64,000 nt of DNA from Bradyrhizobium sp. cir1 (GTDB lineage Bacteria; Pseudomonadota; Alphaproteobacteria; Rhizobiales; Xanthobacteraceae): NCBI RefSeq assembly GCF_014198245.1, contig NZ_JACIHE010000002.1, positions 648,275 to 712,274 of the forward strand, written 5' to 3'. Under the pieces are notes generated by a model that saw only the letters and a program-made list of their open reading frames with translations, had not been told where the DNA came from and ran no database searches. Position numbers and translations under genes: made by a program. Below, piece after piece: positions 1 through 8,291 of the stretch. How positions within the stretch are numbered: the first letter of the stretch is position 1; each line of letters begins with the position of its first letter.

Positions 1-83
1 GGCTGGCCGGCCTGGCCGGCGCGCTGATGGGCGTGGTGTGGAATTACGCGATGTCCGGACTGTTCGTCTGGCGCAAGAAATAG
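1..83 (+). CDS. C-terminal end of a GtrA-like membrane protein (partial)
   Basis: Only the last 26 codons are in the window, ending in TAG at 81-83. The residues are small and hydrophobic and end with NYAMSGLFVWRKK. This pattern, an Asn-Tyr followed by a Phe-Val-Trp-Arg ending, is typical of the last membrane helix of GtrA-family proteins, which are often fused to a family 2 glycosyltransferase and handle polyprenyl-linked sugars. The next gene, a GT39-type transferase, starts 6 bp downstream on the same strand, so the two are probably one operon that makes and then uses a lipid-linked sugar. The fused transferase part cannot be seen. Confidence 0.6.
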   Translation, partial: LAGLAGALMGVVWNYAMSGLFVWRKK

Positions 84-89
84 CTCACG

Positions 90-1592
90 ATGGGCGGAGC
101 TGACGCGCGGATCGTCCGTAACACCGCGCTGGTGATTTTCGCGCTGGTGGCGCTGCGGCTCGTCGCGGCCGCCTTCACGCCTATCACTTTCGACGAAGCC
201 TATTACTGGATGTGGTCGAAGCACCTGGCCGGGGGTTATTACGACCACCCGCCGATGGTCGCCTATGTCATCCGCGCCGGCACCATGATCGCCGGCGACA
301 CCGAGCTCGGCGGCCGCCTGGTCTCGATCCTGCTCGCGCTGCCGATGAGCTATGCGATCTACCGCTCCGCGGCGATCCTGTTCGGCGGGGCGCGCGTCGC
401 GGCGACCAGCGCCATCCTGCTCAACGTGACGCTGCTGGCCTCGGTCGGCACGCTGATCGTGACGCCCGATGCGCCGCTGCTGGTCGCCTCCAGCTTCGTG
501 CTGTTCTTCCTCGCCAAGGTGCTGGAGACCGGGCGTGGCGTCTGGTGGCTTGCGGTCGGCGCCGCGGTCGGCGCGGCGCTGCTGTCGAAATACACCGCAA
601 TGTTCTTTGGCGCCGCCATCCTGATCTGGCTCGCGTCCGTGCCGAAGCTCAGGCGCTGGTTTCTTTCGCCCTGGCCTTATCTCGGCGGCCTCGTTGCGCT
701 GGCGCTGTTCTCGCCGGTGATTTTCTGGAACGCGGACCACCAATGGGTCTCGTTCGCAAAGCAGCTCGGCCGCGCCAGGATCGAGGACTTCCGTCCCGTC
801 TTCATTGCCGAGCTGATCCCGACCCAGATCGCGTTCGCGACCCCGCTGGTCTTCATCCTCGGCGCGATGGGCCTGCATGCGCTGACCTGGCACCGGGCCG
901 GCGCACTGGCTTCGCGCGTGCTGATCGAGACGATGTTCTGGACCATCGTCGCCTATTTCGTCTGGCATTCGCTGCATGCCCGCGTCGAGGCCAACTGGTT
1001 TGCGCCGGTCTATCCGCCCTTCGTCATCGCGGCCGCGGCCGCCGCCAACCTCGTGCAGTGGAAGCCGCGCCAGCGGCGCCTGGCGGACTTCTGCCTGCGC
1101 TGGGCCGCGCCCGTGGGCATAGTGATGTTTGCAGCGCTGATCGTGCAGGCCAACACCGGCTGGCTGTCGGGCTATCGCCGCGACGCAACCGTGCGCAGCG
1201 TCGGCGTTGGCTGGCGCGAGCTCGCCGCACAAATCGAAGCCGAGCGCGCGCGCAATGGTGCGACCTGCGTGCTCGCGCCGGATTACGGCACCACGGGCTG
1301 GCTCGCCTTCTACCTGCCGCGCGGCACCTGCGTGGTGCAGCAGAACCAGCGCATCCGCTGGGTCAACATGCCCGAGCCCGATCCCAAGCTGCTCGCCGGC
1401 AAGCTGCTCTATGTCGACGAGCTGCGCGCAGGCGGCCATCCCGCGCTCGACGAGCTCTTTGCGAAGGTGACGCAAATCGCGCAATTGCAGCGCAAGCGCG
1501 GCCCGCTCGTGGTCGAGACCTACGGCATCGATCTGCTCGAAGACGCCAGGGGCGACGTGCTCGACCGCTCGCCGCCGCCGGAAGCGCGGTAG
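90..1592 (+). CDS. GT39-type (ArnT/PMT-like) integral membrane glycosyltransferase
   Basis: This 500-residue polytopic protein belongs to the PMT_2/ArnT-like GT-C superfamily. Such enzymes move a sugar from a polyprenyl-phosphate donor onto a lipid or protein at the outer face of the inner membrane. The first extracytoplasmic loop (about residues 30-50) carries the family acidic motif, seen as FDEAYYWMWS followed by GGYYDHPPM. About ten hydrophobic segments follow, then a soluble C-terminal domain (about residues 375-500). The ATG lies just after the stop of the upstream GtrA-like gene, which fits translational coupling. The acceptor cannot be told from the sequence; lipid A, hopanoid or exopolysaccharide decoration are all possible. 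Confidence 0.8.
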   Translation: MGGADARIVRNTALVIFALVALRLVAAAFTPITFDEAYYWMWSKHLAGGYYDHPPMVAYVIRAGTMIAGDTELGGRLVSILLALPMSYAIYRSAAILFGGARVAATSAILLNVTLLASVGTLIVTPDAPLLVASSFVLFFLAKVLETGRGVWWLAVGAAVGAALLSKYTAMFFGAAILIWLASVPKLRRWFLSPWPYLGGLVALALFSPVIFWNADHQWVSFAKQLGRARIEDFRPVFIAELIPTQIAFATPLVFILGAMGLHALTWHRAGALASRVLIETMFWTIVAYFVWHSLHARVEANWFAPVYPPFVIAAAAAANLVQWKPRQRRLADFCLRWAAPVGIVMFAALIVQANTGWLSGYRRDATVRSVGVGWRELAAQIEAERARNGATCVLAPDYGTTGWLAFYLPRGTCVVQQNQRIRWVNMPEPDPKLLAGKLLYVDELRAGGHPALDELFAKVTQIAQLQRKRGPLVVETYGIDLLEDARGDVLDRSPPPEAR

Positions 1593-1614
1593 CAGGCCGC
1601 GCTGCCTCCACATC

Positions 1615-1639
1615 GTCGTCCCGGCTAGGCCGGGACGAC
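1615..1639. terminator. Hairpin between convergent genes
   Basis: A perfect 11-bp inverted repeat (GTCGTCCCGGC, loop tag, GCCGGGACGAC) lies between the convergent glycosyltransferase and cyclase genes. On the plus strand it is followed by a short T-rich stretch (gagttttgg). It could terminate both genes. The same core occurs in dispersed palindromic repeats of these genomes, so it may also simply be such a repeat. Confidence 0.55.
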
Positions 1640-1669
1640 ATCGAGTTTTGGGCGCAGAGCGGTGGCGAT

Positions 1670-3556
1670 TCAGCCGGATATCTCTGCTTGGGTGGCCGCC
1701 GCGCCCGGCTTGCTCTCGTCGCGCCAGAACCAGACGGCGACCGTGCCGGAGCGGCCGCGGACCTGCGTGCGCAGCGGGCCTTTCAACGTGCTGTCGGGGG
1801 CGCCGAGGTAGTCGGCCGCATCCAGCAGCGTATCGCTCAGCGCGAGGCACGCGCCGTTCTGGGCCGCGACCTCCATCAGCCGGTTCGCGACATTGACGGT
1901 GTCGCCCGTCGCTGTGATGTGCTGATGGCTGCCGCCGAGGCGCGAGGCGACGATGGGGCCGCAATGGGCGCCGATCTTGAAGCCGAGCTGATCCCCGACT
2001 GCGGGCGGCAGCGAAGCGATCCAGCGGTCGACGCTGCGATGCAGCTCGATGGCGCATTTGAGCGCGCGCGCCGCATCGTCAGGCATCGCGCCGGGCAGGC
2101 CGAACAGGATCATGGCGCCGTCGCCGAGGAAGCCGGTGACGATGCCGCCGCACGCGGTCGCCGCCTGATCGACTCGCGCGTGAAACGCATTCAGGATGTC
2201 CCGCAACGCGTCGGGATCGGTCCGTTCGCTGAGCGCGGTGAAGCCCGAGAGATCGATGAAGACGACGGCCGCGTCCTGCCGCACCGGCTTGGCCAGGAAA
2301 TCGGGATCGCGCGCCAGCCATTCCTGCACCGCCGGCGCCTGGAACTGCGCCAGCGACCTGCTCTTGGCAGTGAGATATTGGGCCTTGCGGCCTCCCGCCC
2401 ACAGCTGCACGCCGGCAAAGACCGCAACCGGCGGGACCGTTGCTGCGAGCGTGGTCGCGGCGTTGAGCCAGACGCCGTGCGTGAAGGCGAACAAATTGAG
2501 CCCGGCCCAGGCGATCATTACCACGGCGGCCGCCATGATGCCGAGCGCGCTGCGCCGCCAGGCGAGCAGCCCCACCAGCAGCACCGGCAGCAGGATCGCG
2601 GTGAGCGCGTCGGCAACATGAACCTTGTGGTCGCGCACGATGCCGTCGCCGGCGACGAGATGCGTGATCGCAGTAGAGATCACCTCGACGCCGGGCATGA
2701 GGGAATCGAACGGCGTCGGATAGAAGTCGCCGCCGCCGGCGACCGAGGCGCCGATCACCACGATGCGGTTCTCGATCGCCGCGCGATTGAGCGTGCCGTC
2801 GAAGATGCTCTGTGCGCTCACGGTGCGGATGGTGCGGCGCGGGCCGTAATAAGTGATCGGCAGCGCGAAGTCGCTGTCGGTCGGCACCGCGCGGTCGCCC
2901 AGCATGAGACGGTCCGGCGCGATCGTCAGCGGCTTGTCGAGCGCGCGGGTTGCGACGCGCAAGGGGAATGACAGCTCGACCTTGTCGTGGGTCCGAAACA
3001 GCATCGGCACCGAAAGCGGCGAGCCCGATTGCCCGGTGGCGACGTTGACGACGCCGACCTCGGCATGGTCGGCAAACGCCGGCAGCGGCAGCAGGAAGCG
3101 TTCGGCTTGCGGCAGGACGGCGAGGGGGCCCTGGCTGCTTGGGGCCACGGTCTCGCTGGCGCTCGGGAAGATCGCCGCGGCAGCAAGCACCATGGGACCG
3201 GTGGCAAGTGTGTTGGCCAGCGTGGCATCGCCGATCGCGGCGCTGCGGTCGACCAGCAAGAGGTCGATGGCGATGACTTTCGGCTTGAACTGCACGATGG
3301 TGTCGACGACGCGGGCGAGATCGGCGCGCGGCAGCGGATAGCTGCCGCCGCGTTTGACGACGGTGTCGTCGATCGCGACGATGGTCACGAGATCGGGCGG
3401 CGCCTGCACGCCGCGGACCTGCGTCCGCCAATCCGTCAGCGTCGCCTCGAGGCGGTCGAGAAAGCGCAGATGACCGTTGGCGTGGGCCGCATAGATGCCG
3501 GCACCCCACAGCGCGGTGAGGACGAGGGCCACCAGAATCTGAACGCGTCTAGTCAT
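1670..3556 (-). CDS. CHASE2-domain adenylate/guanylate cyclase
   Basis: The protein has an N-terminal membrane anchor, an extracytoplasmic CHASE2 sensor domain (about residues 25-320), three clustered hydrophobic segments (about 325-395) and a C-terminal class III nucleotide cyclase domain (about 430-600). Both metal-binding aspartates are in place, in FIDLSGFTALSE and GFLGDGAMILFG. It should make cyclic AMP (or cGMP) in response to a periplasmic cue. I chose the ATG at 3556; a TTG 12 bp further upstream is also in frame. The FecR-domain gene ends 74 bp upstream on the same strand, so the two are likely co-transcribed. The FecR protein may supply or tune the periplasmic signal. Confidence 0.88.
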   Translation of the reverse strand: MTRRVQILVALVLTALWGAGIYAAHANGHLRFLDRLEATLTDWRTQVRGVQAPPDLVTIVAIDDTVVKRGGSYPLPRADLARVVDTIVQFKPKVIAIDLLLVDRSAAIGDATLANTLATGPMVLAAAAIFPSASETVAPSSQGPLAVLPQAERFLLPLPAFADHAEVGVVNVATGQSGSPLSVPMLFRTHDKVELSFPLRVATRALDKPLTIAPDRLMLGDRAVPTDSDFALPITYYGPRRTIRTVSAQSIFDGTLNRAAIENRIVVIGASVAGGGDFYPTPFDSLMPGVEVISTAITHLVAGDGIVRDHKVHVADALTAILLPVLLVGLLAWRRSALGIMAAAVVMIAWAGLNLFAFTHGVWLNAATTLAATVPPVAVFAGVQLWAGGRKAQYLTAKSRSLAQFQAPAVQEWLARDPDFLAKPVRQDAAVVFIDLSGFTALSERTDPDALRDILNAFHARVDQAATACGGIVTGFLGDGAMILFGLPGAMPDDAARALKCAIELHRSVDRWIASLPPAVGDQLGFKIGAHCGPIVASRLGGSHQHITATGDTVNVANRLMEVAAQNGACLALSDTLLDAADYLGAPDSTLKGPLRTQVRGRSGTVAVWFWRDESKPGAAATQAEISG

Positions 3557-3630
3557 TACGTGATGCAATCTTGTTGTCGCCCGGGCCTTGCTGCGCGCGC
3601 CTCAATTGTCGGAGCCTTGTTGACCCAGCC

Positions 3631-4152
3631 CTATTGACCGAGTCTCGCCATCAGCGCATCGACGCGCGGCTGGCCCCAGGTCTTGACGGTCAACGGGCCG
3701 GTCGCCTCGACATCGACGCCTTCGCCCCGTCCGAGCACGACGCCGCGTCCGCCGCTCCTGCGGGAGACGCCGACACGGCCGTCGGCGACGAAGACCGCGG
3801 TCTTGGCCTCTGCGACATCGACGGCCCATTTCGTGCCGCGTACCGCGGCGATCGCCCGCGGTGTCAGCACCTTGAAAGGATTTCCGCCGGGCTTCCTGGG
3901 CACATCGACGAGCAGCGCCTTGCTGCTCAACTCCACGGAGTCAATATGTCCGTCGCGGTTGGCGTCCTTAAGTTCAAATCTGGCGCCATTCTCCGCAACA
4001 ATCGTGATGCCGTTGTCGCAGCGCCAGGTCTGTGTTCCGGCTGCGGAGGGTGACGGCGTGCACCCCACACTCGCCGGCTGGGCAGCCGCGTATCCCATCA
4101 ACAACGACGTCCACGCCAGTGCAATGAATCCGGCGCGTGCGATCCCTTTCAT
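3631..4152 (-). CDS. Secreted FecR-domain protein
   Basis: The start at 4152 is set by a strong ribosome binding site (GGAGG, 5-nt spacer). The protein begins with a signal peptide (MKGIARAGFIALAWTSLL, cleavage near AAAQPA) and runs to about 173 residues. The middle contains the FecR beta-strand pattern, including AVRGTKWAVDV and TAVFVADGRVGVSRR. FecR domains sit in the periplasm and pass signals to membrane partners. Here the partner is probably the CHASE2 cyclase encoded 74 bp downstream rather than a sigma/anti-sigma pair. Two cysteines near the mature N-terminus could form a disulfide. Confidence 0.8.
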   Translation of the reverse strand: MKGIARAGFIALAWTSLLMGYAAAQPASVGCTPSPSAAGTQTWRCDNGITIVAENGARFELKDANRDGHIDSVELSSKALLVDVPRKPGGNPFKVLTPRAIAAVRGTKWAVDVAEAKTAVFVADGRVGVSRRSGGRGVVLGRGEGVDVEATGPLTVKTWGQPRVDALMARLGQ

Positions 4153-4194
4153 GCCAGCCTCCGTTAGCGTGCTCGGCACAGTTCAAGGCGATGC

Positions 4195-4212
4195 TGATAC
4201 GGTACCGTATCA
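4195..4212. promoter_or_regulatory. Perfect 18-bp palindrome, probable operator
   Basis: TGATACGGTACCGTATCA reads the same on both strands and lies 43-60 bp upstream of the FecR start codon. That is where a repressor would act on the FecR/cyclase operon. The size and perfect symmetry suit a dimeric regulator such as a TetR-family protein, but no matching regulator gene is adjacent. Confidence 0.6.
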
Positions 4213-4324
4213 CACGCAGAGGCTGCTGAATAGTGCCGCTTCTCGCAGCTATTTTCTCGCTGCGGCATTTTCCAGTCAGGTGCGATCAACTTTCAGTCAG
4301 GGCGCCGTGCCGCGTGAGCAACCG

Positions 4325-4375
4325 ACCCTTCTCCCTCGCCCCGTTCTTACGGGGAGAGGCGAAGGCGGAGCCGGA
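4325..4375. repeat. Dispersed palindromic repeat (CCCCGTTCTTACGGGG family)
   Basis: The core CCCCGTTCTTACGGGG is palindromic at its ends and flanked by ctccctcg and agaggcgaag. The same core recurs in opposite orientation near 27249-27268, which marks it as a dispersed element. Confidence 0.65.
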
Positions 4376-4719
4376 CACACCAGCCTCGCGCAATGCTTCC
4401 TCGCTATCTTCCGGGTATTGAAGACCACGAAAATGACTTGGTTGGATGCGCCTAGAGAGGTGGCCGTAAGACGTCCGCTGATCGCTCGATCCAGCCGAGA
4501 ATTATGGTTAACAAACGCGACTAAGTCCGTAGTTCTGCGGGCTTTTTTCTCAGAATGAGACAGCGTTAACGAGTTGCCCCACATCTGCCCGAACTTAATC
4601 CGCATTTAACTAAAAGTCGCCTTAATGACGCTCCGACCCTCTGCGAGATGCTGTTCCCGGATCGTGACCAGCGGCACTTTGAAGGGGGACTGAGTGACAC
4701 CGTCCTGGACGCAAGGCGA

Positions 4720-5895
4720 ATGAGTACGAGTATCGCTGCGCAGAGTAACGCGGCACGGAAGTCCAAAAATCCTGGCAAGAATTCTCTTCGGAAGCCTTCC
4801 CGGAAAATGACGACCACCAATTGGCTTGGCGCCGCGGCGATCGGCTGCGTCGTGATGGGCGCCGGCTGGACCATCCACAGCAACATCTTTGGCGCGAGCG
4901 TCTATCCGACCGTCGGCAGCATTGGCTACGACGAGCCGGTGATCAAGCGCGCGCCCAGGGTGGTGCTGCGCGAGGCCAGCGAGGCCATCAACGAGACCTT
5001 TGCCCTGCTGCCCGACCGCCTCCAGGTCGCGGCACCGATCTCCCGCGAGATGTTCAACGAGCGCTTTGCCGCGGCCGCGACGCAGGGCGTGCCGTCGAAT
5101 GCGGCGAGCGCCGCGCCCGCGACCCAGGTTGCGGCAGCCAAAGACGCCCCGAAGCAGAGCGTGATCGCCAAGGTTGCGGAAGCGCTGAAGCCGGCGGCCA
5201 AGAACACTGACAAGACCACCGACAAGACTGCGGACAAGGCCAAGCGTGCGCCCGAGGGCCAGATGCAGCTCGCCTCGGCCGACCCGGCCGAGATCGTGCC
5301 GGCGCCCGAGGCAAAACCAAAGTCCTTCGCCGACCGCGCCAAGGCCGCGGTGATGTCGATCACCGGGCCGCGCCAGTCGATGGTGGAAAAGCTCTGGGGC
5401 AAGCGTGAGCCGTCCGGCGGACTTTTGGCCTATGCCTCGGCCGATGCCAGCGTGACGTCAGCCATCGCGCCGAAGGAACAGAATCCCATGCTCGGCGGCG
5501 CGCCGCCCTATGAGCGCGACACGGCGGTCTACGACATCACCGCCAAGACGGTGTATCTGCCCGACGGCACCAGGCTCGAGGCGCATTCCGGCCTCGGCTC
5601 CAACCTCGACGATCCACGCTCGCAGCGCACCCGCATGCGCGGCGTGACGCCGCCGCACATCTATACGCTGAAGCCGCGCGAGGCGTTGTTCCACGGCGTG
5701 CCGGCACTGCGCCTGACCCCGGTAGGCGGCGAGAGCGCGATCTATGGCCGCGACGGCCTGCTCGCGCACACCTTCATGCTCGGGCCGAACGGCGATTCCA
5801 ACGGCTGCGTGTCGTTCAGGGATTACTACGCATTCCTCGACGCCTACCGCAACAAGGGCATCCGCAAGCTCGCGGTGCTGGCGCGCGTGGAGTGA
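4720..5895 (+). CDS. DUF2778 (Tlde1-like) membrane-anchored protein
   Basis: The protein has a basic N-terminus, one membrane segment (NWLGAAAIGCVVMGAGW), a long Ala/Lys/Pro-rich linker (about residues 90-240) and a C-terminal DUF2778 domain (about 265-390). That domain shows a conserved histidine (LEAHSGLGSN) and the motif GDSNGCVSFRDY, whose Cys is the probable nucleophile. It is related to the Tlde1 L,D-transpeptidase/peptidase fold, so a periplasmic role on peptidoglycan is likely. I favour the ATG at 4720; in-frame starts also exist at 4648 and 4807. No type VI secretion genes are nearby, which points to a housekeeping rather than an effector role. Confidence 0.75.
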   Translation: MSTSIAAQSNAARKSKNPGKNSLRKPSRKMTTTNWLGAAAIGCVVMGAGWTIHSNIFGASVYPTVGSIGYDEPVIKRAPRVVLREASEAINETFALLPDRLQVAAPISREMFNERFAAAATQGVPSNAASAAPATQVAAAKDAPKQSVIAKVAEALKPAAKNTDKTTDKTADKAKRAPEGQMQLASADPAEIVPAPEAKPKSFADRAKAAVMSITGPRQSMVEKLWGKREPSGGLLAYASADASVTSAIAPKEQNPMLGGAPPYERDTAVYDITAKTVYLPDGTRLEAHSGLGSNLDDPRSQRTRMRGVTPPHIYTLKPREALFHGVPALRLTPVGGESAIYGRDGLLAHTFMLGPNGDSNGCVSFRDYYAFLDAYRNKGIRKLAVLARVE

Positions 5896-5902
5896 TCCGC
5901 GT

Positions 5903-6532
5903 CTAGGCCGCCAAGGTCTTGCGCAGCGCCATCTCGGTTGCGATCGCTTCCTTCACGGTGGGCCGCGCCTGCATGCGTTCGAGATACGCCGATAGCGACG
6001 GCCACTGCGCGATGTCGACTCCTGCCGGACGGAGCAGCAGCAAGGCCCAGGCGAGATGGGCATCCGCGACGGTGAAGCTGTTGCCGACGAGGAATTCGCG
6101 GTTCGCAAGATGCGCTGATGGCACCGACAAGGTCTGCGGGATTCGTGCGCGCGGCTTGGCGAGCGAGCCGTCGTCCTTGTACCAGAAGGTCGGAAACAGG
6201 AACGCTTTGTGGATCTCGGCGCCGATGAAGCTCAGCCATTCCTGCAGGCGATAGCGATCGGGATCGCCGAACCGCGGCGCAAGTCCCGTTTCCGGTTTCA
6301 GATCGGCGATGTATTGCAGCACCGCCGCGCATTCGGTCAGCCGCTCGCCGTTCTCGAGCACGAGGACCGGCACCGCACCCTTCGGCGATACGGTGCGAAA
6401 GTCGCTGTCGTCGTCCGCGACCTGCTTGGTCCTGAGATGCACCAGATGATAGCGTGCGTCCAGGCCTGCTTCCATCAGCGCGATACGGCTCGCAAGCGAG
6501 CACGCCATCGGCGAGAAATAGAGTTGCAGCAT
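5903..6532 (-). CDS. Glutathione S-transferase
   Basis: At 209 residues this is a normal-length GST. The N-terminal thioredoxin-like domain (about residues 1-80) begins MLQLYFSPMACSLASRIAL and contains the cis-proline motif GAVPVLVLENG followed by LTECAAVLQYI. The C-terminal helical domain contains NSFTVADAHLAWALLLLR, the usual N-capping region. It is encoded 12 bp after a cysteine hydrolase gene on the same strand, and the two likely form an operon for detoxifying a small molecule. The LysR regulator divergent from them is the probable controller. Confidence 0.88.
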   Translation of the reverse strand: MLQLYFSPMACSLASRIALMEAGLDARYHLVHLRTKQVADDDSDFRTVSPKGAVPVLVLENGERLTECAAVLQYIADLKPETGLAPRFGDPDRYRLQEWLSFIGAEIHKAFLFPTFWYKDDGSLAKPRARIPQTLSVPSAHLANREFLVGNSFTVADAHLAWALLLLRPAGVDIAQWPSLSAYLERMQARPTVKEAIATEMALRKTLAA

Positions 6533-6544
6533 CGCGTTGCTCCG

Positions 6545-7141
6545 TTATTTCAGTGCATCGCCGCGCGCGATGATGGCGAAGCGGTCGGATAGCTCGGCGA
6601 GTGCAACCTCATGGATGGTCCGAGCGTCCAGCGTGCCGCCGCGGCCGTCCGGCAGGTCGCGCGTGGCGCAGGAATCGGCGTCGATCGTCGTGCGAAAGCC
6701 GAGGTCGAGCGCGGCGCGCGCCGTCGAGCTGACGCACATATGCGTCATGAAGCCGGCCAGGACGATGTTCTTCCTGTCGGTTGCGGCAAGGCGTGCCTGC
6801 AAATCGGTGCCGGCAAACGCATTAGGCAACTCCTTCTCGATCACCAGTTCGCCGGCACGGGGCCTGAGCTCGGTGACGATGGCGCCGCGCTCGGCGTCGC
6901 GATCGAACAGGCTGCCGGCCTTGCCGCGATGGGCAATGTGGATGATCGCAGCTCCGCTCTCGCGCGCCCGTGCCAGCAGCGCAGCCGCCCGCGCGATCGC
7001 AGGTCTCGCGTCGGGCAAAGCGAGAGGACCTTCGAGATATTCGTTCTGGATATCGATCAGCACCAGCGCGGCGTCGGCAAGACGCGGTGGGTTGAGATCG
7101 GCACCGGCGAGCTGCAGCAGGGTCTTTGCGGTCGTCGTCAT
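6545..7141 (-). CDS. Isochorismatase-family cysteine hydrolase
   Basis: The protein is about 198 residues from the ATG at 7141 (MTTTAKTLLQLAG). The frame is open for a further 129 bp upstream, but that stretch runs through the LysR promoter. The family triad is visible: Asp in ALVLIDIQNEY, Lys in HRGKAGSLF, and the nucleophilic Cys in VLAGFMTHMCVSST. Such enzymes hydrolyse amides or vinyl ethers (nicotinamidase, isochorismatase, ureidoglycolate-type substrates). The substrate is not predictable. Its place before a GST gene and opposite a LysR gene suggests an inducible degradation or detoxification pathway. Confidence 0.85.
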   Translation of the reverse strand: MTTTAKTLLQLAGADLNPPRLADAALVLIDIQNEYLEGPLALPDARPAIARAAALLARARESGAAIIHIAHRGKAGSLFDRDAERGAIVTELRPRAGELVIEKELPNAFAGTDLQARLAATDRKNIVLAGFMTHMCVSSTARAALDLGFRTTIDADSCATRDLPDGRGGTLDARTIHEVALAELSDRFAIIARGDALK

Positions 7142-7199
7142 GGTCTTGAAAATCTCCGGGGCAAAAGGCTCGCCAAACATAGCCCCGGGAATGCCTGCC

Positions 7200-7261
7200 G
7201 ATATGCAGGGATATTGCAGCGGGTAGCTGCGATATTGCAGGCCGCGCCCAGCCGGTATAAC
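7200..7261. promoter_or_regulatory. LysR operator cluster and promoter
   Basis: The divergent promoter region has three direct copies of GATATtGCAG (7200, 7210 and 7231). Two half-sites form an inverted repeat, ATATTGCAGC, 5 bp, GCTGCGATAT (7211-7235, one mismatch). This suits a LysR-type regulator binding an extended site. A TTGCAG/TATAAC pair (7235-7240 and 7256-7261, 15-bp spacer) could be the lysR promoter. It would overlap the operator and imply autoregulation and a very short leader. Confidence 0.6.
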
Positions 7262-7269
7262 CTCGCGCA

Positions 7270-8103
7270 ATGAATTGGGACGACCTGCGCATCATCGCTG
7301 CCGTCAGGGACGAGGGCACCTACGCGGGCGCCAGCGCGCGGCTGCGCATCGACGAGACGACGGTCGGGCGCAGGCTGTCGCGCATCGAGCGCGCGCTCGG
7401 TTTGCGTTTGTTCGAGGCCGCCGACGGCGTCCGCAGGCCGACGCGGAGTTGCGAGGCGGTGCTGGCGCATGTCGAGGCGATGGCCGCACATGCCGCCGAG
7501 ATCGGTCGCCTCAGTGAGAGCCTGGAAGGTCCGGTGGGACGCCTGCGCATCGCCTCCACCAACACGGTCGCCGAGGAGGTGCTGTCGCCGCGCGCGAGCG
7601 ACTTCCTGCGTGCCAATCCCGGCCTGACGCTGCAATTCCTCACCTCGAGCGAGAACGTCAAATTCTCGCGCTGGGAGGCCGATCTCGCCATCCGCCTGCG
7701 CAAACCCGACAAGGGCGACTTCGCGATCTCAAAGCTCGGCGATATCCGGATCTATTATTTCGAGCCTGATACGACCGAGGGCGAGTCGATGCTGTGCGCC
7801 TATCCGGACGAGCTCGGGGCCATTCCCGAGATGCAATTCCTGCGCACGAAGAATGCCCGCGCGCGCTGCGTCACCGACAACGTTCGCGTCATCCGTAATC
7901 TGATCCGCGCGCATCAGGCCGCCGGTGTGTTGCCGGAGTATGTTTGCGCGGACTTGCTCGGCGATCGCCGCCTGAGCGCCACGCTGCTGCCGAAGCGGCG
8001 CGACGTGTGGCTGCTGGTGCAAAACCACCTCAAGCGCGATCCGGCGACACGCGTGACGATCGACTGGGTGAGGGCGTGTTTCCAGGAGATGTCGCGCAGT
8101 TGA
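7270..8103 (+). CDS. LysR-family transcriptional regulator
   Basis: This 277-residue regulator has an N-terminal winged helix-turn-helix (about residues 1-60; TYAGASARLRIDETTVGRRL). A linker helix and a periplasmic-binding-protein-like effector domain (about 90-277) follow. The gene is divergent from the cysteine hydrolase/GST operon, and repeated GATATtGCAG sites fill the space between. LysR proteins commonly control the operon they face, so this pair is the likely target. There is no clear Shine-Dalgarno sequence before the ATG. The effector is unknown. Confidence 0.9.
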   Translation: MNWDDLRIIAAVRDEGTYAGASARLRIDETTVGRRLSRIERALGLRLFEAADGVRRPTRSCEAVLAHVEAMAAHAAEIGRLSESLEGPVGRLRIASTNTVAEEVLSPRASDFLRANPGLTLQFLTSSENVKFSRWEADLAIRLRKPDKGDFAISKLGDIRIYYFEPDTTEGESMLCAYPDELGAIPEMQFLRTKNARARCVTDNVRVIRNLIRAHQAAGVLPEYVCADLLGDRRLSATLLPKRRDVWLLVQNHLKRDPATRVTIDWVRACFQEMSRS

Positions 8104-8116
8104 CGCCACGTCGCGG

Positions 8117-8134
8117 TGTGACGACCGCGTCACA
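8117..8134. terminator. Hairpin after the LysR gene
   Basis: TGTGACG, loop accg, CGTCACA forms a perfect 7-bp stem 13 bp after the LysR stop codon. There is no U-tract. It may end lysR transcription, or it may be an operator-like palindrome (TGTGA-N8-TCACA) upstream of the tRNA-like genes. Confidence 0.35.
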
Positions 8135-8159
8135 GTGCGCGAGCTGCGACGAAAAATCT

Positions 8160-8176
8160 TGAGCCTGCCCCTTGCA
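8160..8176 (+). promoter_or_regulatory. Weak sigma-54-like element upstream of the tRNA-like pair
   Basis: TGAGCCTGCCCCTTGCA has an intact -12 TTGCA. The -24 half is degenerate, with AG instead of GG at the correct 10-bp spacing. A sigma-70 reading (TTGCAA at 8172, CTATTA at 8194, 16-bp spacer) is equally possible. Either would start a transcript covering both tRNA-like sequences. Confidence 0.25.
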
Positions 8177-8291
8177 ACCCGAACGTGCCTGGTCTATTAG
8201 CGCCGTCCTTCGCTAGGCCATGGGTTCGGGCTCTCTGAGATCCCGACTGGCGCGGGCCGGTCTCCGGTTTCGTGTTCCGCCGAATGAAGAC

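Larger units (their letters stand above)
4153..4719. other. Intergenic region with operator and repeat
   Basis: This 567-bp gap separates the divergent FecR and DUF2778 genes. It holds the 18-bp palindrome at 4195-4212 and a short copy of the 'ccccgttcttacggggagag' repeat near 4325-4375. The rest is less GC-rich (for example 4440-4620) and probably carries the promoters. The reading frames across it look non-coding, and I see no convincing small gene. Confidence 0.5.

Noticed and set aside
212..2971. A 919-codon open frame on the plus strand
   Set aside because: It overlaps the GT39 gene in another frame and runs antisense to the cyclase. Its Arg/Ala/Asp-rich composition is typical of high-GC shadow frames, and both overlapped genes have clear domains.
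4297..4605. A 102-codon minus-strand frame in the FecR/DUF2778 gap
   Set aside because: Its C-terminal third is encoded by the dispersed CCCCGTTC repeat, and it has no ribosome site or recognisable features.
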